Position numbers and translations under genes: made by a program. The notes beneath the pieces were generated by a model. That model did not search any database. It was not told the origin of the DNA and saw nothing but the letters and a program-made list of their open reading frames with translations. Positions 35,684 through 44,500 of a stretch of 57,002 nucleotides of DNA are shown here, one piece after another (the first letter of the stretch is position 1; each line of letters starts with the position of its first letter). Location: the NCBI GenBank assembly GCA_944332205.1, contig CALVJN010000008.1:1-57002 (forward strand). The letters are read 5' to 3'. This stretch comes from an uncultured Bacilli bacterium (lineage in GTDB: Bacteria; Bacillota_I; Bacilli_A; RF39; UBA660).

Positions 35684-36100
35684 ATGGCATTAGAAAAATT
35701 AAAAGGAATATTTGGTGGACAAGATTTAGATAATGATGATAATAGTTATAATGATGATGTATTAGAAAAACACAGCTCTGCTGAAAATACCATGATACTT
35801 TTAGAACCAAGAGCATATTCAGAATCTCAACAGATTGCTGATTATTTAAAAAGTAATTCATCAGTTGTAGTAAATTTAAAAAGAGTTACACCAGATCAAG
35901 CAAAAAGAATAGTTGATTTCTTAAGTGGTACTATTTATGCAATAGGTGGGGATTTACAAAAGTTAGGTGGCGGAATTTTTCTATGTACTCCTAAAAATAT
36001 TAATGTTGAGGGAAAAATAAGTGATGACACTGTTAATAATAAAAATAATAAAAATAAGAAAAGCGATGAACAATTAGAGGAAGATGAATTTAACTTTTAA
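35684..36100 (+). CDS. sepF: Cell division protein SepF
   Basis: A 138-residue SepF, which polymerises into rings that bundle FtsZ filaments and bind the membrane. The N-terminal amphipathic helix [11 protein letters not shown] is the membrane anchor. The core (about 34-115) shows [40 protein letters not shown] and [18 protein letters not shown]. The C-terminus is a charged Asn/Lys/Glu tail. GGAGG precedes ATG 35684. divIVA follows 29 nt later, as in Bacillus. Confidence 0.95.
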   Translation: MALEKLKGIFGGQDLDNDDNSYNDDVLEKHSSAENTMILLEPRAYSESQQIADYLKSNSSVVVNLKRVTPDQAKRIVDFLSGTIYAIGGDLQKLGGGIFLCTPKNINVEGKISDDTVNNKNNKNKKSDEQLEEDEFNF

Positions 36101-36129
36101 ATTAATTCTGTTTTTGAGGTGATAAAATC

Positions 36130-36561
36130 ATGGATAAATTTAAAATTGTGGAGAATGGTTATAGTGTATCAGAAGTTAACAAATTTGTTGATGATGTTAT
36201 TGCCCAAACAGAGAGTATGCTTGAAAAAATGAAAAAGCAACACAAAGATAATGAAGAATTACAAAGGAGAATTGATCATTACAAAAGAATAGAAACTGAA
36301 TTAAAAAATGCTCTTTTTAAAGCAGAACAATCAAGTAGTGAGATTAAAAAGCAGGCATACGAAGAAAAAAATGCAATTATTGAAGAAGCAAGGAAAAATG
36401 CTTCACGAATTGTTAATGATGCTTTACTTCGTGCAGAGAAAATAGAAATAAAAACAGATACATTAGAAAGAAATTTGCGAATTTTTAAGAAAAAATTGAA
36501 GCTTGTTGTAGAACAGCAGTTAACCGTAATTGATGAAATAGAAGAATTAGAGCTAAAATAA
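36130..36561 (+). CDS. divIVA: DivIVA-domain protein
   Basis: A 143-residue coiled-coil protein. The N-terminal membrane-binding motif is FKIVENGYSVSEVNKFVDDV, close to the DivIVA/GpsB signature, and the rest is a continuous heptad-rich coiled coil (about 25-125). DivIVA marks negatively curved membranes at septa and poles. It is somewhat shorter than Bacillus DivIVA (164) and longer than GpsB (98); the sepF neighbourhood favours DivIVA. GAGGTGAT precedes ATG 36130. Confidence 0.9.
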   Translation: MDKFKIVENGYSVSEVNKFVDDVIAQTESMLEKMKKQHKDNEELQRRIDHYKRIETELKNALFKAEQSSSEIKKQAYEEKNAIIEEARKNASRIVNDALLRAEKIEIKTDTLERNLRIFKKKLKLVVEQQLTVIDEIEELELK

Positions 36562-36588
36562 AAAACATTTGACACCAAATGTTTTTTT
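36561..36588. terminator. Terminator shared by divIVA and rpmB
   Basis: An 11-bp stem, AAAAACATTTG (36561-36571) with CAAATGTTTTT (36576-36586), and a 4-nt loop. T-runs lie on both sides and the convergent stop codons touch it. Confidence 0.85.
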
Positions 36589-36781
36589 ATGCATTTTCTT
36601 GTGAAAGTTTTTCTGCTTTTCGTAATGTTCTAGCTTCTTTAGCACTAATTCTTACTCTAGATCCATCAACAAGCCTAACTACTTGTAAATTTAAATTTTG
36701 AGTGCTATTAGTAGTATTTAAAGCATGAGAACGTATTCTTTTTCTCTTATTAGGTTTTCTATCAGATAAATTAATTGCCAT
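36587..36781 (-). CDS. rpmB: Ribosomal protein bL28
   Basis: A 64-residue basic protein matching bL28: RSHALNTTNSTQNLNLQVVRLVDGSRVRISAKEARTLRK, near-canonical from about residue 17. The N-terminal zinc cysteines seen in many bL28 proteins are absent, so this is the zinc-free (C-) form, often kept for growth in low zinc. AGGAGGT precedes ATG 36781. It is a single gene, as in many Firmicutes. Confidence 0.9.
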   Translation of the reverse strand: MAINLSDRKPNKRKRIRSHALNTTNSTQNLNLQVVRLVDGSRVRISAKEARTLRKAEKLSQENA

Positions 36782-36876
36782 AATAATAGAACCTCCTTCA
36801 TTAAAATTAACTTGCCATATAACTTTATCATAAATTTATCTATTAGTCAATTTTTATTAAAAAAATCATTTACTTT

Positions 36877-37593
36877 TTACATAGATTTGCTAGATTTATG
36901 TATTTCAGTAGCTTCTTTGTCATGATTATATAATTCATTTAATATTGAATCTTCTCTTTCTATTGCTCCATTAATTAAAAAATGAAGAAATTTTGGCGCA
37001 AAATAAAGAGATTCTTGTAATTTGTATCTTTGATTTGTAAGTAAACTATTTGCTTCAGTTTTCGTTAATCCAAATAAATAAGAAAGTAATATTTCATTTA
37101 AATGTTTCTGATGTTCAGATATATTTTTTCCTTTCCTAATCCCTACTAAATCTATAGCATATATATTAAAATCATCTGCTAAAAAATTATCAGAGTGTAA
37201 ATCATTATGATAATAGGAAAGCTCATTTAATCTAGAAACAAATGATATTAATTGATGCATTTTAGGAATTCTTGAATTTATTAATCTGTCTGGGTTATCA
37301 ATTTTAGATTCTTGTGTTAGTGTTTGACTATTTTGCATATATGGTGTTACATCACCAATTACATGATATTTATCATCAATAATAAAAGCTTCAGGAAATA
37401 AAGCATGCGCGATTTTTTCCTGACCTAATTTATACAATTCACTGGCCATTCCAAATGGTAATTCTTGCTGATATAGCTTATACACTTTATCATCGCTTGT
37501 AAATAAACGACTATTAGTATTTAAAGTTCCAGAACTTAATTTTAAAGTTTTTAAATTTTTGGGCAAATCATTCTTTTTTATTGCGACAAACAT
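36877..37593 (-). CDS. Small protein-kinase-like phosphotransferase
   Basis: A 238-residue protein with kinase-fold signatures. The catalytic loop is YYHNDLHSDNFLADD (about 128-142), equivalent to HxDxxxxN, followed by IYAIDLVGI in place of the DFG motif. An N-terminal lobe with KVYKLY may supply the ATP-binding lysine, and the Gly-rich loop is poor. This pattern is shared by aminoglycoside/choline kinase-like enzymes and small bacterial Ser/Thr kinases; the substrate is unknown. GGAGGAG precedes ATG 37593. It is transcribed away from dnaE and is not linked to any resistance gene. Confidence 0.7.
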   Translation of the reverse strand: MFVAIKKNDLPKNLKTLKLSSGTLNTNSRLFTSDDKVYKLYQQELPFGMASELYKLGQEKIAHALFPEAFIIDDKYHVIGDVTPYMQNSQTLTQESKIDNPDRLINSRIPKMHQLISFVSRLNELSYYHNDLHSDNFLADDFNIYAIDLVGIRKGKNISEHQKHLNEILLSYLFGLTKTEANSLLTNQRYKLQESLYFAPKFLHFLINGAIEREDSILNELYNHDKEATEIHKSSKSM

Positions 37594-37691
37594 AACTCCT
37601 CCAATTTTTATTCAATACTCAATTCCAATTATATATATACTTCCAATAAATTTCAATTATTTTCTTATTTTACTAAAAAATATAATACATA

Positions 37692-37700
37692 TGTTATAAT
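37692..37700 (+). promoter_or_regulatory. Extended -10 promoter of dnaE
   Basis: TGT followed by TATAAT (37695-37700), 24 nt before the start codon. The -35 region is weak. Confidence 0.5.
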
Positions 37701-37723
37701 ATATTATGAAAGGAGTAGTAATC

Positions 37724-40648
37724 ATGTATACACCATTATATGTAAAAAGTAATTATTCATTTTTTTCTAGTCTTGTTAAAATTGAAAATTTGATAGATGA
37801 TTGTGTAGCAAAAAATATTAAAAGTTTAGCACTTTGTGATGACAACATGATTGCTACTATGTACTTTTATAAATTATGTAAAAATAAAAATATAAAACCT
37901 ATAATAGGCTTAGAAGTTATTTATTATGATTATAAAGTTTTATTATATGCCAAGAATTATGAAGGATATCAAAACTTGCTAAAAATAATAACAATTGGAA
38001 ATACTGTAAATATTGATACTTTTTCCTTATACAAGGATAATTTAATTGTTATATTACCATATGATTCATTACCAATATTTAAAGATTTTGACAATATTAC
38101 TAATTCTTTATATTTAGGGTTTTCTAATAAAAATGAAGAATATGAATTGTTAAAATTTTCTAGTAGATTAGTATTTTTAAATAAAATTTTATATATTAGT
38201 AAAAAAGATAGTGAATATTTTAAATATTCTATTATGTTAAAGGATAAAAAAAATGTATTAGACGAAATAACTTTTTCAGATAATAATAATTATTTATTAT
38301 CATATGATGAAGTGCTATCTTTAAGTAGTATTAATGGAATTGATTCAACTAATTTTATAGCCAATTTATGTAATGTTGATTTTCCAAGTTACAGTAATTT
38401 ATTACCGGTTTATAATAATAATTTAAAAATATCTAGTGAGGAATATTTAACAAAACTTAGTATTCAAGGTATTACAATTAGATTAAAAAACAACGTGACT
38501 GAAATTTACAAAAAAAGATTACTTTATGAATTGGATGTAATTAAAAAAATGGGGTTTTCTGATTATTTCCTCATAGTATATGATTATGTAAAATATGCTA
38601 AGAAAAATTGTATTTTAGTTGGACCAGGAAGAGGTAGCGCTGGTGGTAGCTTAGTAGCATATGCTTTAGGAATAATAGATGTCGATCCAATAAAGTATGA
38701 TTTGCTGTTTGAAAGATTTTTAAACCCTGGACGTGTTACTATGCCAGATATAGATATAGATTTTCCTGATATTTATAGAGATAAAGTAATTGAATATGTA
38801 AAAGAAAAATATGGTGAAAAAAATGTAGCTGGAATAGTGGCAATAGGAACATTAAAAGCAAAAGCAGTTTTAGATGATGTAGCTAAGATTTTAAAAATAT
38901 CTCAAGATAAAGTTGATTTATTAAAGAATTTTATAAATATTAATTCAAAATTGCAAGATGTCTATAATAATAATATTGAATTCAAAAATATTATTGATAA
39001 CGATGAGAGATTAACTCTTTTATTTAAAGTTGCTTTGTATTTTGAAGGATTTCCTAAAAATATAACAACACATGCTTCTGGTATTATTATTTCTAGTGTT
39101 CCACTTGATTCAATAATACCATTAATAAAACAAGATAATATGTATATAAGTTCTTATGAAATGGGATTTTTAGAAGAATTAGGTCTTTTAAAAATGGATT
39201 TTTTAGGTAATAGAAATTTAACTATTATCATGGATATCCTTGAAAATATTAAAAAATATGAAAAACAAAATATAGATTTTCTCAATATTCCTTTAGATGA
39301 TTACAAAACATTAAAATTATTCTATGATGTTGATACAAATGGAATTTTTCAATTTGAAAGTGATACGATGAAAAATCTTTTACAAAAGCTTAAAGTTTCT
39401 TCCTTTGATGATATTGTAGCTGCTGATGCTTTAGTAAGACCCGGACCTGATACTAATAGTTACATAGAAAGAAAAAATAATAACATTGAAGTAAAATATA
39501 TTAATGATAATATAAGAAAAATACTTAGTCCAACATATGGAGTTTTAGTATATCAAGAACAAATCATTTTAATGGCTAATGTCATGGCTGGATTTTCGCT
39601 ATCAGAAGCTGATATTTTAAGAAGGGCTATGGGAAAAAAGAAAAAGGATATTTTAAAAGTTCAAGAAGAATCTTTTATAAAAGGTGCCTTAAAAAATGGT
39701 TATGACTATAATACAGCCAAAAAGTATTATGATGATATTTTAGCATTTGCTCAATATGGGTTTAACAAGTCACATGCAGTTGCATATTCAATCATTGCAT
39801 ATAAAATGGGATATTTAAAAGTTCATTTTCCTAAATATTTTTACTTAAGTTTGTTATCGATGATTATAGGAAGTGATTATAAAACATCTGTAATAGTTCG
39901 TGAAGCAAGACAAAAAGGTGTTGTATTTTTGTTACCAGATATTAATAAAAGTACAGACAAATATGAAATAGTAGATGAAGGAATCTTATTTCCAATTTCT
40001 AATATTCGAGGTGTTGGAATTAATACAGCAAAAGAAATTGTCAAAATTAGAAAGAATAGTCCATTTAAAAATATTTTTGTTTGTTTGACAAAACTGATAG
40101 AAATTGGAATAAATAAAAAATTAATAGAAACTTTTATATATGCATCATTATTTTCTTCTTTTGGCTATAATAAAAATACTTTAATAACAAATCTTGATAA
40201 TTTACTTACTTATGCTTTTATTGCTAAAGGATTAGATAATGATATAATAGAACATCCAACGATTGAAATAAAAGAAGAATTTTCAAGAGATATTTTAATG
40301 AATAAAGAAAAAGAATTATTTGGATTCTATTTAAGTTATCATCCGGTAACTAAGTATAAAGATATTTATAAAGTAGTAAATTTAGCTGATTTAAAAGTAT
40401 ATTATAATAAAGTAATAGATACAATTATATTAGTGGAAAAAATTAAATTACATACTGATAAAAATAATAAGAAAATGGCTTTTATAAGCGGAAGTGATGA
40501 AATATCTTCATGTGATTATATTATCTTTTCAGAAATATTTAATACTATATCAGAAATAAAAAAAGGTGATATCCTTTTAGTAAGGGGTCGTGTTGATAAA
40601 AAAGAAAACTTTCAAATTATTGCCCAAAAAGCAAAAATAATTGTTTAA
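37724..40648 (+). CDS. dnaE: DNA polymerase III alpha subunit, DnaE type
   Basis: A 974-residue C-family polymerase. In Bacillus DnaE extends RNA primers before handing over to PolC. Catalytic blocks are intact: GPGRGSAGGSLVAYALGI (about 303) and MPDIDIDFPD (Asp342, Asp344). KSHAVAYSIIAYKMGYLK, the helix-hairpin-helix region (ISNIRGVGINTAKEIVKIRK) and a C-terminal OB fold (GDILLVRGRV) follow. The N-terminal PHP domain has lost its metal site: the usual HxH start reads YVKSNYS, and the usual TDHG reads CDDN. The start is ATG 37724 with AAAGGAG. The protein is shorter than Bacillus DnaE (about 1,115). Confidence 0.95.
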   Translation: MYTPLYVKSNYSFFSSLVKIENLIDDCVAKNIKSLALCDDNMIATMYFYKLCKNKNIKPIIGLEVIYYDYKVLLYAKNYEGYQNLLKIITIGNTVNIDTFSLYKDNLIVILPYDSLPIFKDFDNITNSLYLGFSNKNEEYELLKFSSRLVFLNKILYISKKDSEYFKYSIMLKDKKNVLDEITFSDNNNYLLSYDEVLSLSSINGIDSTNFIANLCNVDFPSYSNLLPVYNNNLKISSEEYLTKLSIQGITIRLKNNVTEIYKKRLLYELDVIKKMGFSDYFLIVYDYVKYAKKNCILVGPGRGSAGGSLVAYALGIIDVDPIKYDLLFERFLNPGRVTMPDIDIDFPDIYRDKVIEYVKEKYGEKNVAGIVAIGTLKAKAVLDDVAKILKISQDKVDLLKNFININSKLQDVYNNNIEFKNIIDNDERLTLLFKVALYFEGFPKNITTHASGIIISSVPLDSIIPLIKQDNMYISSYEMGFLEELGLLKMDFLGNRNLTIIMDILENIKKYEKQNIDFLNIPLDDYKTLKLFYDVDTNGIFQFESDTMKNLLQKLKVSSFDDIVAADALVRPGPDTNSYIERKNNNIEVKYINDNIRKILSPTYGVLVYQEQIILMANVMAGFSLSEADILRRAMGKKKKDILKVQEESFIKGALKNGYDYNTAKKYYDDILAFAQYGFNKSHAVAYSIIAYKMGYLKVHFPKYFYLSLLSMIIGSDYKTSVIVREARQKGVVFLLPDINKSTDKYEIVDEGILFPISNIRGVGINTAKEIVKIRKNSPFKNIFVCLTKLIEIGINKKLIETFIYASLFSSFGYNKNTLITNLDNLLTYAFIAKGLDNDIIEHPTIEIKEEFSRDILMNKEKELFGFYLSYHPVTKYKDIYKVVNLADLKVYYNKVIDTIILVEKIKLHTDKNNKKMAFISGSDEISSCDYIIFSEIFNTISEIKKGDILLVRGRVDKKENFQIIAQKAKIIV

Positions 40649-40655
40649 ATATTTA

Positions 40656-40674
40656 ATTAATATGATATATTAAT
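40656..40674 (+). promoter_or_regulatory. Palindrome containing an extended -10-like element
   Basis: ATTAATAT, GAT, ATATTAAT form a perfect 8-bp inverted repeat. Within it TGA TATATT (40663-40671) resembles an extended -10, 26 nt before the next start codon. It may be a promoter with an operator. Confidence 0.35.
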
Positions 40675-40696
40675 ATAAAGATGTAAGGTGAACTAT

Positions 40697-41533
40697 ATGA
40701 ATGTGGAATTTGTAGTTAATGATTATTTGTTGGCATGGAATTTGCTATTTAAGCCTTCTATTTCAGAAGATATTCAGATGTTAAAAGAACGTCTTTGGAA
40801 AAATTATTCAAAGCAATATATGAAAATGGAAAAAGAGAATGTTGAGATTTTAAAATATACTAATGACTTTATTCCGGATGATGATACAATTTATAATTTT
40901 ATTTTTAATACTGATGAGTTTAAATTAGTAAAAAAACAAACAGATAAATACCGAAGATTTTTAATGCGAATATGGGATTCTCATCAAAAAAATATTCAAA
41001 GCACGTTAAAAGAATTATTAAGATTTAAAGTAGAAAATAATTATCAAATTTTAGTTGTCCATCCGTATTTAGATAACGTCGAATATTTAAAAAAGAATCC
41101 TAAAAAGAATATTGTTTGGGGAAAAAAAGAAGATACAGAAGATGGTCTTAAAGCAATAATCAGAATATTATTTACTCTAGTAAAATATGAAATTGGTGAT
41201 TATCAAAGTGCAAATAGAGAAATGGTTTCAGCAATAATAGATTTATTAGTTAGTAATGAAATATATACTAGACTTTCTGGCTTTAGTAAATATGAAGAAG
41301 GATTAAAAAAATTAAAACTTTTAAAAAGACAATTATATCCTTATTGGTTAATGTACATGGGAGCTGATCGTGAAGAGTTAGTTAGTTATATGATGCGTGA
41401 TAGATTACCATTTGATATCGATAAGTATCCTGTTGAAAAAGCTCTTAGAGAAGTTGATTTGTTTGGATTTATTGATTTCTGCTGTACTAATCAAAAGTAT
41501 ATAATAAGGTTAAATAATTTAGAAACTATATAA
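40697..41533 (+). CDS. Hypothetical protein between dnaE and polC
   Basis: A 278-residue soluble protein that I do not recognise. It is predicted to be mostly helical, rich in Lys, Tyr and Leu, with no signal peptide, membrane segment or cysteine-based metal site. Distinct stretches are YRRFLMRIWDSHQKNIQSTLKELL, ILVVHPYLDNVEYLKKNPKKNIVWG (a possible Rossmann-like strand) and DRLPFDIDKYPVEKALREVDLFGFIDFCC. The start is ATG 40697 with AAGGTG; GTG 40688 overlaps that site. Its place between two replicative polymerases invites, but does not prove, a replication role. Confidence 0.65.
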   Translation: MNVEFVVNDYLLAWNLLFKPSISEDIQMLKERLWKNYSKQYMKMEKENVEILKYTNDFIPDDDTIYNFIFNTDEFKLVKKQTDKYRRFLMRIWDSHQKNIQSTLKELLRFKVENNYQILVVHPYLDNVEYLKKNPKKNIVWGKKEDTEDGLKAIIRILFTLVKYEIGDYQSANREMVSAIIDLLVSNEIYTRLSGFSKYEEGLKKLKLLKRQLYPYWLMYMGADREELVSYMMRDRLPFDIDKYPVEKALREVDLFGFIDFCCTNQKYIIRLNNLETI

Positions 41534-41559
41534 GATTAAGAACTTTTTCTTAATCTTAT
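41530..41559 (+). terminator. Strong hairpin before polC
   Basis: A perfect 13-bp stem, ATAAGATTAAGAA (41530-41542) with TTCTTAATCTTAT (41547-41559), overlapping the upstream stop codon. Only GTTTAT follows, so it may end transcription weakly or protect the polC message. Confidence 0.5.
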
Positions 41560-41579
41560 GTTTATATGAGGTGTTAGAA

Positions 41580-44500
41580 ATGGATTTAAAATTAAGCAAA
41601 ATATTAAAAAAAATAGGGGTTTCTGATAATAGTTATAATGAACTTTCTAATGCTAAATTAAGTTCTGTTAATATTGATGATTTAAATAATATTATTACTA
41701 TTAAAATTGAAAATAACGGTGATATTTCTTATGACTTTTTTCAAGAATTAGTTAATAAATTTAAAACATATTTTGATGATGCTACAATTAATCTTAGTAT
41801 TATAAATAATTCTTTAATTTCTAATCATTTTAAAGAATATTTTGATAAATTTTTTATTGAAGAACATATTATTCCTAATATTGATATATTAGTTGATAAA
41901 ACTACATTTAATGGCAATGACTTATCAATAAGAGCTGTTAATAAATTAGAAAAAAAAGATTTTGAAAAAATCTTAGAAGAAATGAAACAATTTTTATTAA
42001 AATATGGAGTAAATTTTTCATATGTAATAGATATTGATGACATTCTAAGGACAGAAATAAATAACTCTATTGATGATGAGGCAAAGAATATTATGAGTAG
42101 ACCTTTTTCTAATTTTGAGACTAATAAATCAAGTAATTTTAGCTTTTCAAGAAGAAGAAAAAAAGAAGTTGATGATAAAACAATTTTTGGCAATTTAATT
42201 AAAGAAGAAGAGGCAATTGATAAAATAGGATCAATTGTTGGAGAAAATGATAGTGTAGTTATTGAAGCTAAAGTCTTTGGAATTGATGAATTTGTACCTA
42301 GTAGCAAAGCATTTAAAATATTGACTCTTAAAGTTACTGATTATACTGATAGTATTCTTGCTAAAATATTTATACGTGATGATGAAATATATGATGAAGT
42401 TAAGAAAAAAACAAAACCCGGAACTTGGATTAAACTAAGAGGAAATACAAAATTTGATCAATATGCTGGTGATGAACTTGTATTAAACGTCTATGATATA
42501 TATGAATCTAATAAAAAAGATATAAAACTAGTTGATGATAGTAAAGTTAAAAGAGTTGAATTACATGCTCATACTATGATGAGTCAAATGGATGGTGTTA
42601 CAAAATTAGATTTAGATAAGCATACTTGTGAGTTAGTAAGTAATGCTATAGAAATGGGATATAGGGGAGTAGCTATTACTGACCATTCTGGGTGTCAAGC
42701 TTTTCCTATTGCATTTGAACTTATTACTTCTTATAATAAAAGTCTTATAAAAAAACTGAAAGCTAAAAAAGAGGATTTAGAAAAAAAGCTAGAAAATGAA
42801 AATGATACGGAAAAACCACTTGTTTTGAAGGAATTAGAAGAAGTTAATGAAGAATTAAAAAATCCTCCAAAATTTAAAGGATTATACGGAACTGAACTTG
42901 TTTTGGTAGACGATACTGTAAACATAGTAATAAGACCTACTGATGATGAACTATTAGATAGTACTTATGTTGTCTTTGATACTGAAACTACTGGTTTTAA
43001 TGCTGCCGGTGGTGATCAGATGATTGAAATAGGTGCAGTTAAATTAAAAAATGGAGAAGTAATAGATCGCTTTGATGAACTTATTAATCCTAATCGTCAT
43101 ATACCTGATAAAATTACAGAATTAACTAATATAAGTGATGAAATGGTTAAAGACTGTGATAGCGAAGAAAATGTAACTAAACGTTTCTTAGAGTGGACTG
43201 GAAATTTACCAATGGTAGCTCATAATGCTAAATTTGATATATCATTTATAGAAATGGCAATGAAAAAATATAATTTAGGAACATTTAAAAACACTGTTAT
43301 TGATACTCTAGAGCTTTCTAGAACCTTAGATCAAGGATTTGCAAGACACAGTTTATCAGCATTAGTTAATAGATATAATGTTGATTTTGACGAAGAAGGT
43401 CATCATAGGGCAGATTATGACTCGGAGGGCACAGCTAAAGTTTTTCATAAGATGATGCAAAAACTTATTAATCAAAATTATAAAAAAATTAGTGATTTAG
43501 ATAAATTAATTTCTAAAGATGAAATCCATAAATTTGGTAGAACATTTCATTTTAATGCTATTGCCCTTAATAAAAAGGGTTTAAAAAATCTATTTAAAAT
43601 AATTTCTTTAGCCAATACAGTATACCTTTACAAAACACCAAGAATTCTTAGAAGTAAGCTGGAAGAATTAAGAGAAGGTTTATTAATTGGAAGTGGATGT
43701 TACAACTCAGAAGTATTTATAGAAGCAAGAAGTAAGGAAGGCCAAGAACTTACAAATATAATTAATTTTTATGATTATGTTGAAGTTCAACCGATAGAAG
43801 TATATAATCATTTAATTCAGACTAGCGATTTTAAAGATGAAGAAGAATTAAAAGACCATATTAAAAAGATAATTAGTGCCGTTAGTGAAGCTGGAAAAAT
43901 AATTGTAGCAACTGGAGATGTTCATCATTTTTATAAAGATGATAAGATATATAGAGAAATAATTATCAATCAAAAAGTTCCAGGAGGGGGAAGACATCCT
44001 TTATCTAAGAAAGAAATAACTAATATCCCATCACAACATTTTAGAACTACTAACGAAATGCTTGAGAATTTTTCATTTTTAGATAAAGAATTAGCCTATA
44101 AAATAGTTGTTGAGAACACTAATAAAATTTTAGATATGGCTGAAGAAATAGAAGTTATAATTGATACTGGTGGAATACCATTTTCTCCAAGAGTAAAAAG
44201 TGATGATGGTAAAAGTTATCTTGATTGTCCTCAAGTGGTAACAGATCTTGTTTTTGATAAAGCATCAAAATGGTATGGAGAAGTTTTGCCATTTAATATT
44301 GAAGAAAGAATTGCAAAAGAATTATATGGGGATATTGTCTATAATTGCTTTAATAGTCAAGTAAAAAAAGAAATGCCCCAATTGAAAGAAAAAGATTTTG
44401 ATAGTGAAATATTTAAAAGAATTCATAATACAGTATCTAAAGGATTTGAAGAAGTAAAAAGTGTATTAATTCCATATATAAAAGAAAATTGGACTGAAGC

